NCBI GenBank assembly: GCA_020055645.1
Contig: CM034547.1
Span: forward strand, 20,499,013-20,563,012
DNA from: Tomocerus qinae
Lineage: Eukaryota; Arthropoda; Collembola; Entomobryomorpha; Tomoceridae
DNA length: 64,000 bases
Reading direction: 5' to 3'
The notes under the pieces: generated by a model
Database searches by the model: none
Told to the model about the DNA's origin: nothing
Seen by the model: the letters and a program-made list of their open reading frames with translations, nothing else
Shown here: positions 52,076 to 60,388 of the stretch, one piece after another
Position numbering within the stretch: the stretch's first letter is position 1
Layout: every line of letters starts with the position of its first letter
Program-made: the position numbers and the translations under genes

Positions 52076-53366
52076 CAGGTCGAGGGTGGAACTTGGACAC
52101 TCTCAGTTAAAACGGCTGTTAGTTAGCATTAACGGGGAAGACGGAATAAGTGAGCTACGGCTTATGGTAAAGGGAGGCTTATAGTCGCAGCTGGGACGAC
52201 GACCCCGGTGCTTACCATATAGAATGAATGCATTGGAGAAAGATGCAAACAAAAAAGATTTTGTACTAAAGTAATAACATTGCCAATGACGACAGGTGGA
52301 AATGCTACTACAAGTCCGTATAGAAATCTTTATAATATTATAATACACTTCCCCGTTTCCTAGAAACTAATTTTTTGGAATTGCATTGACTTATGCCCTC
52401 GGTATTCCATCAACAGCAATTCGGGTCAACCTCCATGCATTTAAAATTCATCATAATATCTTTACATCGACTGTTATAACTTCCGGAGGATCAGTCTGAT
52501 TTTTATGGGACCTACATTTTTGGAACCGTGGACTATCATGGAACAAAAGTTAGCATTCGGAATTTTGATATAGTTGTTTTAAATGCATTTAAAAAAATCA
52601 AATTCCCAAAAAAATGAGTCATTTTTAGTTTTTTATAAAACGTTGATGTTTTTGGTCCATTTAAAGCAACTATATCAAAATTCCGAATGCTAACTTTTGT
52701 TCCTTGATAGTCCACGGTTCCAAAAATGTAGGTCCCATAAAAATCAGACTGATCTTCCGGAAGTTATAATAGTCGATGTAAAAGATTTTTTGACATGCAT
52801 TTTGATAGTCCCCTGTGGTTGCTATGCAGGTATGAAGTAAAACCTTAAGAAGAAACGCCATTAGAGCTGGAAAGTCTTAGCTCTACTTCTTTACAGCAAA
52901 ACATAGAATAAAAATTATTAGTCAAAGTCCAAAACTGTAAACTGTTCATCCAAGAGAATTAGTCAGTCCAAAATATGAAAGGTTATTTGGCATATTTAAA
53001 TGTTACTATGGTTATTTGTATTTCTGCCTCCAGTGAAATATTTACCAGTGAACTAAGATTTCAAAATCGTTAACTCGTAAAATGCCACGCAAGACTGACT
53101 AATTTCCTTGGATGAACAATAGGCAATAGGCACTATGAGAATGCATAGAATAGATGTAGCTGTAATGTAATGTAGCCTCAACATATTGTAATGTATTTCC
53201 AATATTCCAAATATCAAAATCAATTTAATACTACTAGGGATGTTTTATGCAAAATGATTAGGGTGTCAATGCTAATATGTCACTACAATGCTGTTTTCTT
53301 TCAAGTAATGTAATACAAAATAATTTTAATAATAAAAGCGAATTAAATTTTTTAATATCGTTTTTC
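52076..53366. other. Spacer between the minisatellite and RpL7A
   Basis: No gene. It contains the foldback element at 52461-52783. The remainder is AT-rich unique-looking sequence. Confidence 0.45.
52461..52783. mobile_element. Foldback/MITE-like inverted repeat
   Basis: Arms of about 130 bp. The left arm begins TTTACATCGACTGTTATAAC and the right arm ends with its complement GTTATAATAGTCGATGTAAA. The arms share CTAACTTTTGTTCC and TGTAGGTCCCATAAAAATCA, around an approximately 70-bp AT-rich centre. No target duplication was confirmed. Confidence 0.8.
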
Positions 53367-53372
53367 TTTATT
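53367..53372 (-). terminator. Poly(A) signal AATAAA of RpL7A
   Basis: A canonical AATAAA on the minus strand 43 nt past the stop codon, in a typical short ribosomal-protein 3' UTR. Confidence 0.8.
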
Positions 53373-53415
53373 GACACAAAGACAAGATTTTGAAACCCCA
53401 AGTTTACTCCTGGTT

Positions 53416-55148
53416 TCAAGCTCCGACCTTTTGCGCTGCTTCCTTCACCTTGGCTCTTTCGATCTTAGCAATACGTGCAGCACTCTTGGACCCAAGAATA
53501 CCACCGCCCCAGTGTCGACGAAGTTCATCATAGCGTTCATTGAAATTGGTTTTAATTGCTTCGAGAAGTTTTGTAAATTGACTGCGGTCTCCACTTTCAA
53601 CCTAAATAGCAAAAATGACAATTGTAATCTCCACTATTGTACACCTAACAGCATAATTAAACAAAATTTTAAGTTCATATCCTCAGATGGTAGTGCATGT
53701 TTTTTTAATCAGAAAGAGCTCATATGTGATTCGTAAAGGTGTCATCATTAATATGAATTAACTTCAATAGTATTTCTACTATTAAAAAATAACATTTAAA
53801 ATTATTAAGCTACCTGAGTGAGTGCGACTGAAGTACATGTCTTGCGGGCCACTAATCTTCCAAGACGAGCTTTTCCCTTGACAATGCAATATGGAATGCC
53901 CATTTTCCGGCAAAGAGTTGGCAAAAATAGAACGAGCTATAGAAAGAACATGAAATCATGTGTTAGAATTCCCAAATTTTTGAAATTCTAAATTTATAAA
54001 TAAATGTAAAACTCAGTGTTAAAAAGCTCGTGTCAAAGATTTTGATCAACATGAAAATTCAGGTGAAGAAATTAAATGCATCATTGTAAAAGTTGTACAT
54101 TAAATTAAGCTGTAATTGTAATTGATATAAGCAGTAATACCTCAAGTGGATCCACATCGTGAGCAATTACTACCAATTGGGCTTTCTTCTGCTCAATAGC
54201 ACGAGTAACGCTATTAGCTCCTTGTTTAAGTGCCAATGCCCTCTTTGTAGGAGCATCGTCTTTACCCTTCACTTTGCTCTCAGCCCTAGCCTTTAATCTA
54301 GCCTTGCGTGCAGCCCTAGTTTCAGGTCGATATTTATCCAGCAAACGAAATAATTGTTTAGCTGTAAAGAATTCATAAAATATACATTCATTAATGAGTA
54401 AAAGCTTTCAACACAAAAAATCAACAGGAATTCAGCACACTCAACAATGAATACCTAATGAAACTTACGAATCCTTACCTATATTATAGCACTGTCATTA
54501 TGTCTCAGTAAATCTCCCTAAACATTTAGGGAAATAGACTTTCGACACTTCATAGTGCAAAAGTATATACCTGTCTGGCGATCCACTGTATGGTTAAATT
54601 GGTTGATTGGAGGTGGGACCTTCAATCTTTCTTGAAGAACACGCTTCTGTCTTTGGACACGAATATATCTCGGCCATTTAACAAACCGGCTAAGATCGCG
54701 GGTGGGTTGAACATCCTGTCCAATACCAAAATTCCTCGGACGCTTTTCAAAAAGTGGATTTTTTTGTTTCTTTTGTTCAGTTCTTTTGGAGGCTAGAGGG
54801 GGAGGTGCAGCAACCTTTTTCCCCAATACCTTCTTCTTACCCTAAATTCAAAAAATTGCAATATTATTATTTTGATTAATTCGTTTACCAATGAAATTTG
54901 TTCCAGTTAAAATAATTAACCAATACAAAATAATACAAATTAGCATGGACATGATCAGGCCTCACCCAAAATTTTGGTCTAATGATCACGATCAGTGACG
55001 TATCAAATTATCAAAATGTATAAGTTAAAAATGGCCAATATCTAGCAAACACGTTTGAGTAAATACTATCAACTATAAAACATTCTCATTTTCAAATGAT
55101 TCAAAATTAAACAGTTATGTAGTAATTCCTTACCTTTTTTTGAACCAT
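53416..55148 (-). CDS. RpL7A: 60S ribosomal protein L7a (eL8)
   Basis: A structural protein of the large ribosomal subunit that binds rRNA through an L7Ae-type fold. Exons 55148-55134, 54841-54571, 54361-54141, 53936-53814 and 53601-53416 join in phases 0, 1, 0, 0 to 271 residues, the usual animal length. Diagnostic segments in order: [47 protein letters not shown], the L7Ae-like [38 protein letters not shown] and [19 protein letters not shown]. Exon 1 holds only MVQKK. Introns 3 and 4 carry C/D snoRNAs, in line with RPL7A being a known snoRNA host gene in animals. Expression should be high and constitutive. Confidence 0.98.
53676..53755 (-). ncRNA. C/D box snoRNA in RpL7A intron 4, target unassigned
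   Basis: Box C ATGATGA (53748-53742) and box D CTGA (53686-53683) are flanked by a perfect 7-bp terminal stem, TTCATAT/ATATGAA, each arm 2 nt from its box. An internal CTGA (D') follows GAGCTCTTT. The interval is typical (66 nt from C to D). The D-box guide reads GCACTACCAT, which can pair 8 nt with the ATGGTAGT segment of many 18S rRNAs; the adjoining bases depend on the species, so the target stays open. Location in the sense strand of an RpL7A intron supports processing from the host transcript. Confidence 0.75.
54008..54090 (-). ncRNA. SNORD36: U36-like C/D box snoRNA in RpL7A intron 3
   Basis: Box C is ATGATGC (54084-54078, one mismatch to consensus), with D' CTGA, C' TTGATCA and box D CTGA (54016-54013). 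The D guide ACGAGCTTTTTAAC is complementary over 14 nt to the near-universal 18S sequence GTTAAAAAGCTCGT. The D' guide AATTTCTTCAC is complementary to the 28S sequence GTGAAGAAATT. Counting five nucleotides from each D box points to an A in both targets. U36 snoRNAs in vertebrate RPL7A introns are known to guide 18S and 28S methylation in these regions. The terminal stem is weak and offset. Confidence 0.8.
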
Positions 55149-55813
55149 CGTTAAAATCGGCTAGATAAAACCTTAAGATCCCTTCACAGGCCGACCTCAG
55201 CAACTGAACTCAACGCAGCGAATGAACAAACACGATAAGAATATGAAAGCTTTGTGCGCTGTGTACTGTCTGCTTACGACGAGACGACCATGCCGTCCTG
55301 CCACTGCCGTCTGTTTATAGAATAACAATATGGCTGCATCGCAGCAGTGGTATTTGGCCTGTAGATGCAATACACAATGCCAATGCATGCATGCGGCATG
55401 CATGGATTCATCCTTGGAGGAAGGCAGACAAAAATGCCCAGGTGCAGGCAGTGCTGTTTGTTTGGAGGAGTGGAGTCCGGAAAGAGTAGTTGTAAGCGGA
55501 ATTAACCATTCGCCATTCACCCGAAAGTCAAAATTTGTCTGTACAAAAATTTCGGGGAAGACTATATAGCGAGAAATGTAAAATGTTATTTGAAAGCCGT
55601 CTTCGGCTTTACTTATCCGAAAGCCATCAGTATACCCTAGGATAAGAAAGCTTACTCTTTACCAAGCAAAAAGATAGCCGTAATATACCTTTGGATAACC
55701 TTTTACATGTAAATGTACTCCTCCACAAAACCACCCCCAGCGCGCTTTGCCCCCAGACGAGGTTTTCGCTTTGGTTATCGGATAATGGAAACTAAACCAA
55801 AGCTTTGAAAAAC
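55149..55813. other. RpL7A upstream region
   Basis: Holds the RpL7A 5' UTR and promoter, read leftward from about 55200; the start site was not resolved. A minus-strand frame at 55520-55197 and a plus-strand frame at 55330-55569 have no family features. Confidence 0.45.
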
Positions 55814-57450
55814 ACTGATTTGTAAAGCGAGCACAGTAATTTTGTGCACATGCTCGGGATACAAATCTGTACCCCGAGCACACTAGGCTAAATGTGCTCG
55901 GGATACAGATTTGTACTCCGAGCACACTAAGCCAATGGTGCTCAGGATACAAATCTGTACCCCGAGCACACCAAGCCAAGTGTGCTTAGGGTACAGATTT
56001 GTATCCTGAGCACACCAACCCAACTTACGGGAAGCCGACAGACTGCGGGCAGTGAAGTCAACCATAAAAATATATCCCAAACCATAAAAATATATCCCAA
56101 ACCATAAAAATATATCTTAAACCATAAAAATATATCCCAAACCATAAAAATGTATCTTAAACCATAAAAATAAATCCCAAATCATAATAAATAAATCCCA
56201 AATCATAATAAATATAGGCTAAACTGCAGTTATCCGGCCAGGTTTTCTATTGAACCCCTGAACCCCGAACCCCTGAACCCTGAACCCCGAACCCCTGAAT
56301 CCCGAGCCCCACTATAGTCACGTTATGGACCACCCGTCACTATTTTCACATTTTCTAACCTAACCTAATAAAAATGAATATAATAAATGTTTGGTTGTTT
56401 CAATTTTAATAGGTTAGGTCAAAAAAGAAGCAAGTATTTTCAAAACAAGTCACTATTTGCTTCTTTTTTGACCTAACCTAATAAAATTGAAACAACCAAT
56501 CATTTATTTTGTTCGTTTTTATTAGGTTAGGTTAGAAAAAGGCGAAAATAGTGACGGGTGGCTCATAACGTGACTATAGTGGGGTTCGGGGTTCTGGGGT
56601 TCAGGGGTTCAATAGAAAACCTAGCCGGATAACTGCAGTTTAGCCATGAATATATCCCTAACCATAAAAATAAATCCCAAATCATAATAAATTTTTCCCA
56701 AACCAAATTATTTTTATTATTTAGAAATTATTTTTATGATTTAGGAATTATTTTTATGATTTAGGAATTACTTTTATGATTTAGGAATTATTTTTATGAT
56801 TTAGGAATTATTTTTATGATTTAGGAATTACTTTTATGATTTAGGAATTATTTTTATGATTTAGGAATTATTTTTATGATTTAGGAATTATTTTTATGAT
56901 TTAGTAATATTTTTTTTCGATCCATTTTTAAGTTTTGTTAGGGATATATTTATTATGATTTGGGATTTATTTGTTATGATTTGGGATTTATTTATTATGA
57001 TTTGGGATTTATTTATTATGATTTGGGATTTATTTATTATGATTTGGGATTTATTTTTATGGTTTAAGATACATTTTTATGGTTTGGGATATATTTTTAT
57101 GGTTTAAGATATATTTTTATGGTTTAAGATACATTTTTATGGTTTGGGATATATTTTTATGGTTTAAGATATATTTTTATGGTTTGGGATATATTTTTAT
57201 GGTTGACTTCACTGCCCGCAGTCTGTCGGCTTCCCGTAAGTTGGGTTGGTGTGCTCAGGATACAAATCTGTACCCTAAGCACACTTGGCTTGGTGTGCTC
57301 GGGGTACAGATTTGTATCCTGAGCACCATTGGCTTAGTGTGCTCGGAGTACAATTCTGTATCCCGAGCACATTTGGCCTAGTGTGCTCAGGATACAGATT
57401 TGTATCCCGAGCATGTGCACAAAATTACTGTGCTCGCTTTACAAATCAGT
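55814..57450. mobile_element. 1.6-kb foldback element with perfect 9-bp target duplication
   Basis: The long inverted arms are 55814 to about 56207 and about 57055 to 57450. The ends are ACTGATTTGTAAAGCGAGCA and its complement. TTGAAAAAC flanks both sides exactly (55805-55813 and 57451-57459). Inside the arms are head-to-tail 46-bp-scale repeats with GTGCTCGGGATACA and arrays of a 20-bp unit (AACCATAAAAATATATCCCA). A related 20-bp array occupies 56706-56905. Long inverted repeats built of tandem subrepeats plus a 9-bp duplication are the hallmarks of Foldback-type / MULE-like DNA elements. The matching reading frames on opposite strands (56145-55883 and 57079-57381) are mirror images of the arms, not genes. 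No transposase is present. Confidence 0.88.
56217..56645. mobile_element. Second foldback element nested inside the first
   Basis: A 429-bp inverted repeat with ends GGCTAAACTGCAGTTATCCG and its complement. The arms of about 200 bp contain CCCTGAACCCCGAACCCC repeats and TAACCTAACCTAATAAAA. It is flanked by ATAAATATA (56208-56216) and ATGAATATA (56646-56654), an 8-of-9 match, so it probably also makes a 9-bp duplication. It inserted into the 20-bp tandem array of the outer element. Confidence 0.85.
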
Positions 57451-57482
57451 TTGAAAAACTTATATTACGAATAGAACCCTTA

Positions 57483-57642
57483 AGCCCAAACTATACTTCC
57501 CGTTTCATCGTCACGTTCACGTTAGGTGACGTCAAAATGACGTCACTACAGTGATTTAAAAAAATTTTGAAATGTGATATGACGTCATTTTGACGTCACC
57601 AAACGTGAACGTGACGATGAAGCGGGAAGTATAGTTTGGGCT
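57483..57642. mobile_element. MITE with TTA target duplication and four CRE-like motifs
   Basis: Inverted repeats of about 65 bp begin AGCCCAAACTATACTTCCCG and end with the complement. TTA flanks both sides (57480-57482 and 57643-57645), as in PIF/Harbinger-type insertions. Each arm carries two TGACGTCA-type sites. Confidence 0.85.
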
Positions 57643-57901
57643 TTAGGTTCCGAGGTTTCTTTTTGGCCTTCAAATGGAAATTAACATTTTACATATCCGT
57701 TTAGTCTTCGAGATTTTTGTACAGACTAAAACGCGAGGAAATAGATAGCTACCTTAATGCCATGCGGTATGATAATAATATAATTGTGATCTTGGTAATT
57801 TTAATCAGCGTGGATAAGGTAGAGAAAAGAACCATATGAAAGAAAAATATTGCTTTGTACCTTTCTTTCAGTTTGTGGATCTTTCTCCTATTAATGTTTT
57901 A

Positions 57902-58041
57902 GGCCCATATTTTTAATAAACACTCCCACTCTAATCTCCACTCTTTGAGAATGTAAGGTATGTATCGAGGTACCTTTCACTCTCGAAAAAGTGCGTAAAA
58001 AGTGCGTGAGAGTGAGAATCGAGTCATTAAAAATATGGGCC
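57902..58041. mobile_element. MITE with TTA target duplication (GGCCCATATTTTTAAT ends)
   Basis: A 140-bp element whose ends GGCCCATATTTTTAAT and ATTAAAAATATGGGCC are perfect complements and are flanked by TTA on both sides. End sequence and target size fit PIF/Harbinger-like MITEs. The minus-strand frame at 57891-58088 lies across it and is not a gene. Confidence 0.85.
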
Positions 58042-58059
58042 TTAGATAATAATGTACCC

Positions 58060-58175
58060 CAAAGCAGATTACCCGAAGTCCAACACACGTAATGTGCCTA
58101 TAGTATACAGAGTGCCTTCCAAAGCTATCTGACATAGGCACATTGCGTGTGGTGGACTTCAGGTAAACTGCTTTG
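58060..58175. mobile_element. Short foldback hairpin
   Basis: A 116-bp inverted repeat, CAAAGCAGATTACCCGAAGT to its near-complement ACTTCAGGTAAACTGCTTTG, with the internal pair ATGTGCCTAT/ATAGGCACAT. Part of its right flank (CTAGGGGACTTTCTAGCA) recurs in reverse at 60205-60225. Confidence 0.75.
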
Positions 58176-58294
58176 ATCTAGGGGACTTTCTAGCATCTGC
58201 AGGTGCCAGTAAGTCCCTGGGGACTTTCTAGCACCCTTTTTCCATTTTCAAAATGTTCTCGAAGGAAGATTAAATAATTGTCGAATTTAAGCAG

Positions 58295-58389
58295 CGGTCA
58301 CTATTTTCGCCTCTTTTCTGACCTAACCTAATAAAAGATAAACTATTTTTAATTAGGTAAGGTCAAAAAAGACCGAAAAATAGTGACCG
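58295..58389. mobile_element. Short foldback hairpin related to the nested 56.2-kb element
   Basis: A 95-bp inverted repeat with ends CGGTCACTATTTTCG and CGAAAAATAGTGACCG and the internal GACCTAACCTAATAAAA / AATTAGGTAAGGTC pair. The CACTATTTTC and GACCTAACCTAATAAAA parts are shared with the inner foldback at 56217-56645. Confidence 0.7.
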
Positions 58390-58430
58390 GCAACGAGGTA
58401 CTGGTTGTTATTTTATGATTTTTGAAACAT

Positions 58431-58705
58431 AAAACCTACAGCAAGCCGTAACAGAAGCTCGCCTGATTAAAGGTTAACGTGTACTATGAAAATCAACCGA
58501 AAATCGAAATTGATTAATATTGACTATGAAAATCAACAGAAAATCAAAATTGATTAATATGGACTATGAAAATCAACAGAAAATCAAAATTGATTAATGT
58601 TGACTATGAAAATCAACAGATATTTAATGTTAATTGATTATGAGTATTAAAATCTACAGAAAATTAAAATCGGGTAATAATGATTATTTTAATTTAAAGG
58701 AAATC
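58431..58705 (-). mobile_element. HINE/Pearl-like element, 3'-terminal fragment, reverse orientation
   Basis: Begins with the complement of the right terminus (AAAACCTACAGCAAGCCGTA), then the subterminal repeat and core repeats, and stops where another right terminus begins. Confidence 0.7.
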
Positions 58706-59740
58706 AAAAACCTACGGCAAGCCGTAACAGAAGCTCGCCTGAGTGAAGGGGACCGTGTACACATTTTTTGGTGGAACAATAATAGAAATACATTTATTTT
58801 GATTTTGTGATTAGTAAATTATTATTCAAATTAGTTCAATATTAATCTATTTTGATTTAAATAGATTAATATTGACTATTAAAATCAACAGAAAATCAAA
58901 ATCGATTAATATTGATATAGATTAATATTGAGTATTAAAATCAACAGAAAATCAAAATAGATTAATATTGACTATGAAATTCAACAGAAAATCAAAATAG
59001 ATTAATATTGACTATTAAAATCAGCATAAAATCAAAATAGATTAATATTGACTATTAAAATCAATATAAAATCAAAATAGATTAATATTGACTATTAAAA
59101 TCAACAGAAAATCAACATAGATTAACATTGACTGTGAAAATCAACAGAAAATCAAAATAGATTGATATTGACTATTAAAATAAACAAAAAATCAAAATTG
59201 ACTAATATAGAGTATCAAAATAAACAAAAAATCAAAGTTGATTAATATTGAGTATTAAAATCAAAAGAAAATCAAAATCGGTTAATATTGACTATCATAA
59301 TGAAAAGCAATTCGAAAAATATAAATTTGACTATCAATTTGCATATAAATGAAATAGATTTATTTCCGTCCTATAATAGGTATTTTCCGGTTTTATTTAC
59401 TTTATTATAAAATCTTAAATTTGGTCGAAGCGGCATTTAATATTTTGTACTATCCCGCTAACAATCCATTGGAAGCACATTTGAACTTGTAATGTCCATT
59501 TAATGCCACATTTTCATTTTGACTATCAAAATGAAGACAAAGTAAGCGCGCGGCATTTCAGCAACCTATGGACCAATGTGGCCCATTTTCAATAGGCTTT
59601 GTCACAGGTCCATAGGCAATGTTTTTGCCAAGTTTAGTTGAAATCCATCAATGTCTTCAAAAGTTATCGTGTACACGGACGGACGGACGGACGGACGGAC
59701 AGACTGTGCGATTCTATAAGCTCGCTTTCTCAGGCGAGCT
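58706..59740 (-). mobile_element. HINE/Pearl-like element, full copy, reverse orientation
   Basis: The right terminus (CCTACGGCAAGCCGTAACAG) is at 58711. The element continues through GGGACCGTGTACACATTTTT, about ten core repeats (58850-59290), the left region, an (ACGG)n microsatellite (59677-59702) and the left terminus ending CAGGCGAGCT at 59740. The left terminus forms the hairpin AGCTCGC-TTTCTCAG-GCGAGCT. Confidence 0.8.
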
Positions 59741-60199
59741 AAAATGGAAATTTGACTATAAAATTGAATAAAAATCCAAAATAGATTTTTCCCATCGTCT
59801 AATAGTTATTTCCCGGTTTAATTTGCTTTATTATAAAATCTCAAATTTGGTAGCAGCGGATTGAAATATTTTATACTATCCCGCTAACAATTTATAGGAA
59901 ACGCCATTGAACTTTTTAATGTCCATTTTATGCCAAATTTTCACTTTGACTATCAAAATGAAGACAAAGTGAGCGCGCGTTATCTCAGCAACCAATGGTC
60001 CGATTTACCCCCAATTCAATAGGGATCGTCAGTGGTCCATAGGCATTGTTTTTGCCAAGTTTGGTCAATATCCGTCATTGCTTTCGAAAGTTATCGTGGG
60101 GACGGACGTACGGACGGACGTACGGACGGACGTACGGACGGACGGACGGACGTACGGACAGACTGTGTGGTTCTATAAGCTGCCTTATTCAGGCGAGCT
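59741..60199 (-). mobile_element. HINE/Pearl-like element, 3'-truncated copy, reverse orientation
   Basis: Directly abuts the previous copy. It contains the left region, a 60-bp (ACGG/ACGT) microsatellite at about 60102-60160 and the left terminus CAGGCGAGCT. Core repeats and right terminus are missing. The plus-strand frame at 60078-60275, with an RTDVRTD repeat, is the microsatellite. Confidence 0.75.
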
Positions 60200-60388
60200 A
60201 AAAAGGATGCTAGAAAGTCCCCTAGATACTGCTTTGGGGTACAATATCAAAAACATTAATTCGATTACACTGTAAAATTTTTTAACAAAACGACCGCTTG
60301 CTCCTATGACTGTCTACTATTCTATCTCGACGATGCGCAGAACAGTGACAACACGTCACCCGTGGGAAATAAAAGTTTTCATATTTTT

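Noticed and set aside
55883..57381. Two nearly identical proteins on opposite strands (MVDFTARSLSASRKLGWCAQ...)
   Set aside because: They are mirror readings of the two arms of the foldback element, not a gene pair.
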